Positions 54,184 through 62,222 of a stretch of 64,000 nt of DNA are shown here, in pieces (position 1 is the first letter of the stretch; each line of letters starts with the position of its first letter). The notes beneath the pieces are model-generated. The model was given only the letters and a program-made list of their open reading frames with translations. It searched no databases and was not told where the DNA came from. The stretch is from Dyadobacter fermentans DSM 18053 (GTDB lineage: Bacteria > Bacteroidota > Bacteroidia > Cytophagales > Spirosomataceae): NCBI RefSeq assembly GCF_000023125.1, contig NC_013037.1, positions 6,178,501 through 6,242,500 of the forward strand. The letters are read 5' to 3'. The translations under genes and the position numbers were made by a program.

Positions 54184-55118
54184 AAATGTAATCCTCTCGA
54201 TTTTTTGCGTTTGTGTTTTCTTTTAAGCTCTGGATTAGTCGTGTCGTGTTGCGTTACGGGATCCATCAAGTCTTTCAGCAGGTTTTCCTCCGGATAGTTC
54301 GGCAAACCATATCGGTGAGATAGCATTTTTTCTTGCGCCGGTGGTGGTGTCCCACGCTCCCACATCCGACGCCTCACCGACATATGTTGCTGAAAATTTT
54401 CCCGCAGCTTTTTATCAAGTGCCAGAAAACTCATGCTTCGGTCTACTTTTGAGCCCTTCAACACCGTTCCATCCTTCTGGAAACTAATACCTTCAATCTG
54501 ATCGGTACCAGACTTGTATTTGTAGATGAGTGTAATTCCGCTCGATGAAAGCGCTCCTTCCAATTGTTTCCAATTCACTGCCGACCTGCTAGCAATTCTA
54601 ATTTGATCTGCCAGCTCGTAACGCATTTTATCCAGTCCCCTAAGCTTGCCCCGGTTAACCAGCGCTTTTCCTTTGCCTATGTAGTAGCCATGTTCCAAAG
54701 TCATCTCCTTGCAAACCTTCTGATTCAATCGCTTCTGAAAGCGGTCCGAAATGGATTTGCCAGCATTATCAACCCGGTTGTAGAGAATATGAATATGCGG
54801 CTGATTGGTATCGCGATGTTCAACGATCAGATACTGGGTGTTCTGGATTTTCATTTTGGTCATATATTCGGCAGCCCTCTCGACCATGACTTTTTGTGAG
54901 AGCTTATCCTTGTCAAACGCACTCCAACTCAGCACCAGGTGGCCGACAGCCTTTCCCAGCTCGGGATTCATCTGGCGCTGAGCATTGAAGTCATGGATAG
55001 CTGACTTCATATCCTGGGTCCTGACGCCTTCGCCATGAAGCACGATAGCCTGCTCTTTCTGCATGACATACCTGACTGCCCCTCCGAAACTTGATCCTAT
55101 CATTATTTTACCGATCAT
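54180..55118 (-). CDS. Relaxase (MOBP-type, MobB/MobA-like)
   Basis: 312 aa. N-terminal MIGKIMIGSSFGGAVRYVMQ with candidate nicking Tyr (Y17) and the metal-binding three-His motif HRDTNQPHIHILYNRV; HLVLSWS upstream completes the relaxase fold. It would nick oriT and lead the strand into the recipient. The C-terminal tail is strongly basic and ends KKSRGLHL, like the primase tail. Overlaps MobC by 11 bp. Confidence 0.9.
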   Translation of the reverse strand: MIGKIMIGSSFGGAVRYVMQKEQAIVLHGEGVRTQDMKSAIHDFNAQRQMNPELGKAVGHLVLSWSAFDKDKLSQKVMVERAAEYMTKMKIQNTQYLIVEHRDTNQPHIHILYNRVDNAGKSISDRFQKRLNQKVCKEMTLEHGYYIGKGKALVNRGKLRGLDKMRYELADQIRIASRSAVNWKQLEGALSSSGITLIYKYKSGTDQIEGISFQKDGTVLKGSKVDRSMSFLALDKKLRENFQQHMSVRRRMWERGTPPPAQEKMLSHRYGLPNYPEENLLKDLMDPVTQHDTTNPELKRKHKRKKSRGLHL

Positions 55119-55485
55119 CGTTGGCTAGTCTTTTGAGTAAATGATCTATGTCTGATAGAAGCTGCGCGGCTTTTCTTGTCTCGTAAAGCAGCCCCTGCAT
55201 ATTCGTAAATCTGAGCAGCTGGTTTAAGTTATTAGCCAGGCCAGCCAGCATTCTGACGAAACCAGCTTCCTCTGCGGAGAGCCGCGCAATAACCCTGGCC
55301 TTCTTAGCCGCTTGCCTCAACCAGGTGCTTGGCCGAAGGCCTGCGTCCTTGGCTTTGGACTCAATCAAAAACCGCTCGGTTTCTGAAAGTCGGACCATCA
55401 GCTGCGCGTTTCGTTTGACCTTCTTGGGCGGCCGTCCGCCTTTGGATTTGTGTGGCTTTTCCTCCATGCTTTCTTTCTCTTTCAT
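55108..55485 (-). CDS. Relaxosome accessory protein MobC
   Basis: 125 aa. Lys-rich N-terminus (HKSKGGRPPKKVKRNAQLMV) then a ribbon-helix-helix-like MobC domain (RLSETERFLIESKAKDAGLR, GLANNLNQLLRFTNMQGLL). Helps the relaxase bind and open oriT. The likely oriT lies just upstream. Confidence 0.86.
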   Translation of the reverse strand: MKEKESMEEKPHKSKGGRPPKKVKRNAQLMVRLSETERFLIESKAKDAGLRPSTWLRQAAKKARVIARLSAEEAGFVRMLAGLANNLNQLLRFTNMQGLLYETRKAAQLLSDIDHLLKRLANDDR

Positions 55486-55529
55486 CTCGTTTACGGAATC
55501 TGTTAAATACCTTTTGCGACCATCGGGAG

Positions 55530-55598
55530 TAAAAGCAAGTTTGAGTTTCGGCGCGGCCGGAACGAGTTTTTGCGAAGCGAAAACACAAACTTGCTCCC
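55530..55598. other. Candidate oriT
   Basis: Directly upstream of mobC. Inverted repeat GCAAGTTTG (55535-55543) / CAAACTTGC (55586-55594) encloses a smaller hairpin-prone TTTTTGCGAAGCGAAAA at about 55567-55583. GC-rich GGCGCGGCCGG in the loop. Position and form fit a MOBP oriT; no nick site can be fixed by eye. Confidence 0.5.
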
Positions 55599-55608
55599 TT
55601 AAAGAAAC

Positions 55609-56544
55609 TTAGAGGCCCAGACCTCGGGACTTCCTGTGACGGTACCGATGTTGTGGCTGTTTTTCCTGATGTTTGCTTGCAACCAGCATCTGGTTCAGAT
55701 CTTTGTAATCCTGATAAATTCCCGACGCATCAACACCATTAATCCCTTCGCTCTCGAATCTTTCGAGCAACTTTTTCCCAGCTGCATCATGATCCGGATA
55801 TAGAAAAGCGGTGCTGTAACCTTTGACAATGTCCACACTTCGCTCTGCCAGACTTACCGAATTGAGCACCACAAAGTCGGTCTGGACCTGCTCCTGTTTT
55901 CGAAGCGAGAGGAGCGACAAAAAATCCATAAAGCCTTCCAACACGCAGACCGAGCTATGACCATTCTCGATATGGGATATGTCTTTCGGAGATGTCGAGC
56001 CCTTGAAGTAGGCACTTCTCAGCTCATAGCCGCCCGACCGGTTTTCGAAACCGGCGGCGAAATAATTTTTGTCGCCAACCCGGTAGTATACCTCGTGACA
56101 GTATGTTTTAGCAACGGCCAGATCGATACCACGCGATTCCAGATAATGAGTAATTGCCGGGTTACTGCCTAACTCTTTTAAAGCAGTAATTTGGATGGCA
56201 GGCTGATCGATTGCTCTGGCTGGTGTAACGGCACTGCCTATATGCAAGCCAGCCGATTTCAGGTCTTGCGGTTGAAATAGGAAAAGATCGGAATCCAATA
56301 TCTCCAACAACGCTTTTGTATCGCAACGAAACAGGACGCGCCCTAAATCAATGATATCTCCTCCCTGACCGCTTCCATGGTCATAATAGACATTCAACCG
56401 GGCATTGACCTTAAAAGAAGGCGTTTTCTCGTCCCTGAACGGGGAGAGGTACCAATGGTCTTGTCCACGAACATATTGGGGCCGGATATGGCAGTGTTCC
56501 AACAGGTCTACCATAGATATCTGTTTGGCTTGCTCACAAGTCAT
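55609..56544 (-). CDS. CHC2/Toprim primase of the mobile element
   Basis: 311 aa. A degenerate CHC2 region (DHWYLSPFRDEKTPSFKV: SPFR where the zinc finger has CPFH) is followed by a Toprim domain with the Glu of VLEGFMDFLS and the DxD in LYPDHDAAGKKL. Likely makes primers for element replication or for the transferred strand. The C-terminal tail HRKSRGLGL mirrors the relaxase tail. Confidence 0.84.
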   Translation of the reverse strand: MTCEQAKQISMVDLLEHCHIRPQYVRGQDHWYLSPFRDEKTPSFKVNARLNVYYDHGSGQGGDIIDLGRVLFRCDTKALLEILDSDLFLFQPQDLKSAGLHIGSAVTPARAIDQPAIQITALKELGSNPAITHYLESRGIDLAVAKTYCHEVYYRVGDKNYFAAGFENRSGGYELRSAYFKGSTSPKDISHIENGHSSVCVLEGFMDFLSLLSLRKQEQVQTDFVVLNSVSLAERSVDIVKGYSTAFLYPDHDAAGKKLLERFESEGINGVDASGIYQDYKDLNQMLVASKHQEKQPQHRYRHRKSRGLGL

Positions 56545-56580
56545 AATTACTGGGGCTTGAAAGTGAAGAAATTGATGAAT

Positions 56581-56757
56581 TGATGCGAAGAGCTTACAAC
56601 TGATTGGTATTTAATCATTTAAGTCCGCATCAGAAAAGCATCAAAATGCATCAGAGGCCGCATCGTTTTTTTGGGATTGATGCGCTTTGATGCGGATTTG
56701 ATGCGCTGTAATTATTTATTAATCAATTAATTAAATATGATGCGCATCAAAGCATCA
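56581..56757. repeat. Iteron array, candidate replication origin
   Basis: Hexamer GCATCA in plus orientation at 56627, 56638, 56648, 56744 and 56752, and TGATGC (its complement) at 56581, 56678, 56688, 56699 and 56738. Two triplets are spaced 11/10 and 10/11 bp and are mirror images about 56665.5; a GCATCG lies at 56660. A ~30-bp almost pure AT stretch (56708-56737) follows. Between the helicase and primase genes. Confidence 0.75.
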
Positions 56758-56761
56758 GAAA

Positions 56762-57967
56762 TTAGGGCAAATCATTGAGCTCATTTATGCGCCCTCGGGA
56801 TAGGGTATAGAACCTGCCCTTGCCGGTCTGCTCGAAGATTGAACCGTCGGTTAAAAATTTGTATTGCGGGTACGTCAGTGAATTACTTGCCGGGCTCAAC
56901 TTCCAGACATTTTGCAGGATTCGCTTAATCTGTGAGAGGTCTTTAAAACGGATGTGCTTTTTGTTGAGCCAGTCCTGGACATCGCCGGTGCAAAACCGGA
57001 TTTCGTCCAGCTCCTTTTCGTCTGCGATCGTCAGCAGAATATGGGCGATCTCCACTTCCAGCTTGTTCCGATTTTGGTTCAGCAGCTTTTTTAATGCAGG
57101 TGTCGCAATCTGATCAGTTGTAAACCACATTCTCGTTTTACTGGGATGAACGAAGTCACGGCTCACCAGGAAATGCAGAAAGAACGGGATCTGGGCACGA
57201 AGCTGGGCAAGCAAGTGGTGATTCTCTGATTTTAGTGGCGGCACCTTTCTCACCCAATACCGAATTTCTCCCGGCTCTGCGATGATAAAATGATCTTCGT
57301 TGTTACTACACAAAATGAATTTCCCGAAGAATTCCACCTCCTGCCGGTCATGGCCTTTGGCCTCGACTTTGTAAAACCGAGCCGTGCTAAGATTCTTGAT
57401 CCGCTCCGAATCCTCCTTTCTATCCAGGAATGTTTCGTCAACGCCGATGACCAGTTTCTGTGCCCATTCGATGTTGAAATTGGAGCGGAAATCCTCATTG
57501 CTGTTGATCGTCATGTTTTCGCCGAAGATGGATTTGACAAAATGCAGGAATGTAGTCTTTCCGGTTCCGCGTTCCTCGCTCACCAGGCACAAAATTGGAA
57601 GGATTTGGGTCGGACGTTCGAGCAGGATTTTAAAGTAGTCATAACCCATCTCGATCTGCTCACCGAAAATGTGACTCAGGAACTGAAAGATCACCGAGGC
57701 ATCGCCGTGCCGCGACTCATGTTGGAATGACTGGTAGCGGTTGTAAAACCCTCCGACCTTTTGCTGATAATCCAGATGGCTCGGGACGAAACAAAAGCCA
57801 TCGTAACAATCTACCCGGTCCTTCAAGTAGTCACGGCTGTGATCCAGGCGGATGCATTCAGCCGACCAGGGAATCAAAGAGGAAATTGTGTCGCCGGAGG
57901 ATAATGGCCGGTTGACTTTCTTAAAGTAACTGGTACCTATGCGCAGGTAAACCGGATTATCTTTCAT
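56762..57967 (-). CDS. Primase-helicase (DUF5906/SF3-like) protein
   Basis: 401 aa from the ATG at 57967; an in-frame ATG at 57994 is possible but overlaps the HTH gene more. Walker A SEERGTGKTTFLHF and Walker B VIGVDETF form an AAA-like helicase, with the C-terminal SLTYPQYKFLTDGSIF winged-helix-like part. Likely unwinds DNA for element replication, with the primase downstream and the iteron array between them. Confidence 0.8.
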   Translation of the reverse strand: MKDNPVYLRIGTSYFKKVNRPLSSGDTISSLIPWSAECIRLDHSRDYLKDRVDCYDGFCFVPSHLDYQQKVGGFYNRYQSFQHESRHGDASVIFQFLSHIFGEQIEMGYDYFKILLERPTQILPILCLVSEERGTGKTTFLHFVKSIFGENMTINSNEDFRSNFNIEWAQKLVIGVDETFLDRKEDSERIKNLSTARFYKVEAKGHDRQEVEFFGKFILCSNNEDHFIIAEPGEIRYWVRKVPPLKSENHHLLAQLRAQIPFFLHFLVSRDFVHPSKTRMWFTTDQIATPALKKLLNQNRNKLEVEIAHILLTIADEKELDEIRFCTGDVQDWLNKKHIRFKDLSQIKRILQNVWKLSPASNSLTYPQYKFLTDGSIFEQTGKGRFYTLSRGRINELNDLP

Positions 57968-58256
57968 GGCTACCTCCGATTTTTTGCTGACCATTGGCTA
58001 TCCATTCCAGAAGCTCTTTGCGGGAAAAGAGTAGCTTGCCTTCCATTTTGCAGAATGGAATCTTTTTTCTTTTCACCAGCCCATAAATGGAAGTCTCCTT
58101 GTATTTGGTCAGGCGCGCGGCCTCCTTGGTGTCGAGTAAAGTGTCACTGGTATCGGCGGCAGCCTCCGGTTTTGACTCTAAAACCCGGCGCAGTGAAGAC
58201 TCGATCAACTCTGATAATTGCTGATCGTTCATTGAAACTAGAACTGTTGTGCTCAT
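57957..58256 (-). CDS. Excisionase-like HTH protein
   Basis: 99 aa. C-terminal MerR-type/HTH_17 domain (LDTKEAARLTKYKETSIYGL, RKKIPFCKMEGKLLFSRKEL). Such proteins bind att-site arms and direct excision, or regulate the next genes. It lies two genes from the integrase and overlaps the helicase start by 11 bp. Confidence 0.8.
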   Translation of the reverse strand: MSTTVLVSMNDQQLSELIESSLRRVLESKPEAAADTSDTLLDTKEAARLTKYKETSIYGLVKRKKIPFCKMEGKLLFSRKELLEWIANGQQKIGGSHER

Positions 58257-58322
58257 CCCTTTTGCGTTTTGGTGATGGGCAAAGCAAGGCTAGAAAATCG
58301 GGGAAAAACAATATGAAGTTGA

Positions 58323-59390
58323 CTAAGTCAGGTCGCCGACGCCGTACTCGTTTATTTTCCTTAATGTTTTCAAAACATTTTTAGAATGCGGGCTATCAGC
58401 CAGATTGGCAATACTCTGCACGATATTGCCACGTGCTTTATTGATGTTACTGCGAAGACTTTCGAGCTTGGTTTTCGAGTAGCAGGAAAATGTATCGAGC
58501 AGTAATTGACAGTATCTGTCAAGCCCAATATTGTTCCTATCTGTATTCAGCTTGTAGGTGGCATGCATCAGCAGGTTTAAAACCCTCTCATGGTTTCCCG
58601 GAGGCATTTCAAAGTACTTGTGTTCAGGTCGTGGAAGTCTGCCTCCTTTTTCTTCAAACATCATTCCCAACAGCTGCAACACTTCCTCTTCACTGGTGAA
58701 AACCTGAATGGAGCCCACTGCCTTACATTTCCACGCATCAATTAAAATCAACCACATGGATATGATTTCGTCAACCGCGTAGTCCAGGGGAATTCTCTCC
58801 GGCCCTTTCGTTTGCGCTTCGACCACTGGCAATTCTTGCTTCTGTAACCCGACCGGAGTTTTATACTTGGGAAGGCGGAGGGTATTAATTCTATCGCCGC
58901 ACGCACGTACGAGGTAAGCCTGAATAAATCCGAGTGCGTATAAACAGGATGGAACAGCAAATCCCTCAAAGTATAAATGATAGGAGCAAAATTCAATGAA
59001 TTGCTCCAAATGAGCGATTTTGCTTTCGTTGTCAGGATTATAGAGAATAGAGATTATTTGTTGTGGATACTCCTTCATCGCGTCGAAGTAACCTTTTTCA
59101 AATAGCACTCTCAGTTCGTCGGCATAAGACTCCGAGATTGGGCTATGATGATCTACGATGATATTCTTCTGGTCTTTTAGGTCGAAAATGGCTTCCAGAT
59201 GCGGTTCACTGAGAAAGAGCGGCGGCATTGTCTTGTCAGCAATGTTCTCAAAGCGGAAGTTGCGTGCTAGATAATCTACTTTTCCTCTGCGAAAAACATA
59301 ATCTGCAAACCTTAAATATGGAAACCGTCCCTGATCGTCCAGATTTATACCGAGATCAGGATCGAAGCCTGGCAAATTGAAAAAATACAT
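58323..59390 (-). CDS. Unknown 355-aa element protein
   Basis: 355 aa, mostly helical (YHLYFEGFAVPSCLYALGFI, DEIISMWLILIDAWKCKAVG), no signal peptide, no motif recognised. Four bp after the integrase stop on the same strand, so co-expressed with it. Perhaps a regulator of excision (position comparable to RteC-type genes in other elements), but no sequence support. Confidence 0.55.
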   Translation of the reverse strand: MYFFNLPGFDPDLGINLDDQGRFPYLRFADYVFRRGKVDYLARNFRFENIADKTMPPLFLSEPHLEAIFDLKDQKNIIVDHHSPISESYADELRVLFEKGYFDAMKEYPQQIISILYNPDNESKIAHLEQFIEFCSYHLYFEGFAVPSCLYALGFIQAYLVRACGDRINTLRLPKYKTPVGLQKQELPVVEAQTKGPERIPLDYAVDEIISMWLILIDAWKCKAVGSIQVFTSEEEVLQLLGMMFEEKGGRLPRPEHKYFEMPPGNHERVLNLLMHATYKLNTDRNNIGLDRYCQLLLDTFSCYSKTKLESLRSNINKARGNIVQSIANLADSPHSKNVLKTLRKINEYGVGDLT

Positions 59391-59394
59391 GCGT

Positions 59395-60630
59395 TCAAAG
59401 CGTTGAGTTAATCAGTTCATCCAAAATTGGATCCCCGATGTCTTCCAGATAAATATCAGTTGTTTTTAAGCTGTCATGTCCCAATGATCTGCCTATATTC
59501 TCCTTGGATACTCCGTTTCTCCGGAGCGTGGTTGCATATGAATGTCGGGCCACGTACGTAGTCAGGTTCTTCTGAATGCCTAAGATTGCACCCAATTCTT
59601 GTAAGTCCTTGTTAACCCGCGTTCGAATCTTCTGCTTTCTATATCTGATCGACTGTATGCTGTCGTGTCTTTTGTACAATATGGGAAAGATGTAGCCGGC
59701 ATCGCTGTTGCCTCGAAGGTTTCGGTAAAAATCAAGGATCCGCATAGCTTCTGGATGGAGCTTAAAACGAAATTCTTCCTTGGTTTTCGATCTGATATAT
59801 TCAAGTTCGTCATCAACAATGTTATCCCATTTTAAACTTGCAAGATCCGTAAAATTGATTCCTCGGCAATAAAAACTGAAAAGGAAGTAATTACGTGAAT
59901 TAATGAGTGTATCATTCATTGGATCGATCACTAGGGCTGAGATTTGATCAATCTGCGATTTTTGAATCGCTCTTTTTTTTGTCCTAGGGTTGTTGTATTT
60001 GCCAAATGCGAGCTCTTTAAAAGGATAGTGGCCCTCGGAGCAAAATTTTTCTCGGATTGCCACCTTCCACATCGTTCTAAAGGTCCTTAGATAGACACTT
60101 CTTGTGGTAATAGCGCATCCGCGTTCCATCAAGTATTCTTCATATTTCTTCAGAAAATTTAGATTGATAGATAGGAGATCTCGGTCTTTGTTTTTCACAA
60201 ACCCTTTCAAGCTGCTCAGTGTAAATTTAAAGGTGTCCGCGTAGCCAATCCGGTTTTGCTGATTGAGCAGAGAAATATGGTCCTCAAAGAGCTTAAAAAG
60301 TGATTTGCTCTCCGGTTCTTTCGTTGCTCCGGTCAAATTACGAACCACACTTTTCATTTCGTCGAACGTTGGCTTTCGACCTTTTTTTCCTTCGGATATG
60401 ATGAGAAAATCTAACTCAGAAACGATTGTTCTAAGGAGTAAATTGATCTCCTGATGCTTAGGGTGACCGCGGGCAACTTGCTGTTGATTTTCGAGCCAAT
60501 TTTCTTGTTTACAGCTCTTCTTTGTGCTGACTAACTGGTTCTTACGGTTAATAATGATGCGGAGCATTATCGGATACTCGCACGAATCGTTAACTTTGGA
60601 AGCTAGGATAAACTTGGTTGAGAGTGCCAT
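59395..60630 (-). CDS. Tyrosine site-specific integrase
   Basis: 411 aa. N-terminal arm-binding/SAM-like region (LYQENWLENQQQ style) and catalytic domain with Arg (FYCRGINFTDL), the beta-hairpin Lys (RSKTKEEFRF), His/Arg (YVARHSYATTLRRNG), LGHDSLKTTD and the nucleophile Tyr (TDIYLEDI). Catalyses insertion into and excision from tRNA-Ala. Adjacent to attR; the start ATG at 60630 is preceded by a 12-bp palindrome. Confidence 0.92.
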   Translation of the reverse strand: MALSTKFILASKVNDSCEYPIMLRIIINRKNQLVSTKKSCKQENWLENQQQVARGHPKHQEINLLLRTIVSELDFLIISEGKKGRKPTFDEMKSVVRNLTGATKEPESKSLFKLFEDHISLLNQQNRIGYADTFKFTLSSLKGFVKNKDRDLLSINLNFLKKYEEYLMERGCAITTRSVYLRTFRTMWKVAIREKFCSEGHYPFKELAFGKYNNPRTKKRAIQKSQIDQISALVIDPMNDTLINSRNYFLFSFYCRGINFTDLASLKWDNIVDDELEYIRSKTKEEFRFKLHPEAMRILDFYRNLRGNSDAGYIFPILYKRHDSIQSIRYRKQKIRTRVNKDLQELGAILGIQKNLTTYVARHSYATTLRRNGVSKENIGRSLGHDSLKTTDIYLEDIGDPILDELINSTL

Positions 60631-60639
60631 CAGTGCATA

Positions 60640-60677
60640 TTTTGATCAAAATTAGGTCGAACATAGGTCGAACATTT
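60640..60677. promoter_or_regulatory. Integrase upstream palindrome and right arm repeats
   Basis: Perfect palindrome TTTTGATCAAAA (60640-60651) followed by tandem AGGTCGAACAT copies (60654-60664, 60665-60675), the same pair as near attL. Confidence 0.7.
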
Positions 60678-60791
60678 CTTGTCTAAGGATAATTAAGCAA
60701 ACTTAAAGAAACTCAATTAAATGACTAATATTCAATATGTTAGACTGTTTTTTATAAAAATCAAATATACAAAAAATCCTCAAAAATCTGG

Positions 60792-60834
60792 ATGGCATGC
60801 AAGAGGTCGTCGGTTCGAATCCGATATTCTCCAC
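60792..60834 (+). repeat. attR core (43-bp direct repeat)
   Basis: Identical to 42180-42222: displaced 3' half of the tRNA-Ala gene, no 5' half. Confidence 0.93.
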
Positions 60835-60842
60835 AAACAATC

Positions 60843-60873
60843 AGCCACTTACATCCCGTGTAAGTGGCTTTTT
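60843..60873 (+). terminator. Original tRNA-Ala terminator, displaced
   Basis: AGCCACTTACA/TGTAAGTGGCT with loop TCCCG and T5; same stem as at 42232-42260. Confidence 0.88.
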
Positions 60874-60881
60874 ATTTTGAG

Positions 60882-61289
60882 TCAATCGTCGTAACGCTCG
60901 CAAATCTGAGTCATTTCTTTTTGTCTCTCAAATAAGCTGATCGGCTTTAAGAGAAATGCGTGGGCGCCCAGGCGCTCGGATTCTTCGCGGTATTCGGGCT
61001 GGTCGCGGTTTGTCATCATGATGACGTGCACTTGCTGCCAGATGGGGTTTTGTTTGATGGCCGTCAGCGTTTGGAAGCCGTCCATGTCCGGCATGTCGAT
61101 ATCGAGCAGGATCGCCGAGGGCATTTCGTCTGTGTTAATCGAGGCTGATTCGATCGCATTGACCAGCTCAGCCCCGTTGGCGAAGAACCGGATGCGGTGC
61201 TTGGCCAGGAAGATAGTGAATACTTGGCCTACCAGGTATTGATAATCAGCATCATCGTCCACCAGGTAGACTAAGCAAGATCCTGTCAT
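60882..61289 (-). CDS. Single-domain response regulator
   Basis: 135 aa receiver with LVDDDADYQ, phosphoacceptor LLDIDMPDMDG, MMTNRD and LLKPISLFE. Lies 36 bp after the split histidine kinase on the same strand and is its likely partner. Outside the element. Confidence 0.9.
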   Translation of the reverse strand: MTGSCLVYLVDDDADYQYLVGQVFTIFLAKHRIRFFANGAELVNAIESASINTDEMPSAILLDIDMPDMDGFQTLTAIKQNPIWQQVHVIMMTNRDQPEYREESERLGAHAFLLKPISLFERQKEMTQICERYDD

Positions 61290-61325
61290 ATTCCTCTGTC
61301 GATAACTTTATTGATAAAACGAGCG

Positions 61326-62201
61326 CTATTTTATATTCGTGAAGCGAATTAAAAATATTGTTCCTTTTCCAGCCTCACTTTGCACTTGCAGTTTCCCGCC
61401 CAGCTTATTACACAGCTGGCTCACAATCGAAAGGCCTATGCCCTCGCCGCCGGACTTCCGGCTGGTGCTTTCCCGCACGCCTGCTACTTCGCTCGTCTGA
61501 CCGGTGAGCCGCGAGATTTGCTGGGCCGAAAGGCCTGGACCGGTGTCCGAAACCGTTAATTGCCAGCCGTTTGCATCCTCCAAAGATTGCCAGCTTACCG
61601 TTACTCCACCCGTGGTTGTGTATTTGAGTGCATTCAGTACAAGGTTTTGAGCGATCCGCCTGATTTGTACCGGGTCGCTGTCGATTTCCAGGGCATCGGG
61701 GCCGTTGCTTCTGAGCCATAACTGGCGCTCCGACGCGAATGCCTCCGTACCGTCGATCAGCTCCTGTAATAGTTCGGCAACATTAAAACGGCTGACATGG
61801 ATGGCTTCCTGACCGGATTCAAGCCGGGCATAATCGAGTAAATTGCTCATTAAATGGGTCATTTGCCCGATGTTGCGCTGAATCATCTGGATCAGCACAT
61901 TGCTATCGGTCGCATTGCCGGCCATGCCCAGCAGCTGGGTGGCAGAGGCAATCACCCCCACCTGGCCTCTCAGATCATGGGATGCCGAACGCAGGAGTTC
62001 GCCGCGTTCTTTCAATGCATTGCGAAGCTGTTCCACGTTTTCCGCACTGTGGCTCGATTTTTCCAGCTCCGTCAGCCAGAATTGTTGCTGCGACTGTGCC
62101 TCTTTGAGTTCGGTAATGTCGAGGCCGGTTAGAACCACGCCGTCGTCCTGCCTGCTGATGGAGACACCCAGCCAGCGCTCGGTACCGGAAAGGCCTGTCA
62201 A
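61326..62201 (-). CDS. Histidine kinase core (3' part of a gene split by an amber codon)
   Basis: 291 aa from a TTG. PAS end (LTGLDITEL), HisKA with SASHDLRGQVGVIASATQLL, then HATPase: N box QNLVLNALKYT, G1 VSDTGPGLS, G2 GGEGIGLSIV. In frame with the PAS gene upstream: between them lie one TAG and then QARYDEK before this TTG. Either the end of one damaged gene or a separately initiated kinase. Confidence 0.85.
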   Translation of the reverse strand: MTGLSGTERWLGVSISRQDDGVVLTGLDITELKEAQSQQQFWLTELEKSSHSAENVEQLRNALKERGELLRSASHDLRGQVGVIASATQLLGMAGNATDSNVLIQMIQRNIGQMTHLMSNLLDYARLESGQEAIHVSRFNVAELLQELIDGTEAFASERQLWLRSNGPDALEIDSDPVQIRRIAQNLVLNALKYTTTGGVTVSWQSLEDANGWQLTVSDTGPGLSAQQISRLTGQTSEVAGVRESTSRKSGGEGIGLSIVSQLCNKLGGKLQVQSEAGKGTIFLIRFTNIK

Positions 62202-62222
62202 CTTTTCATCATAGCGCGCTTG

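Noticed and set aside
54180..60630. Self-transmissible ICE
   Set aside because: No VirD4/TraG coupling protein and no Tra/VirB genes; only mobilization functions.
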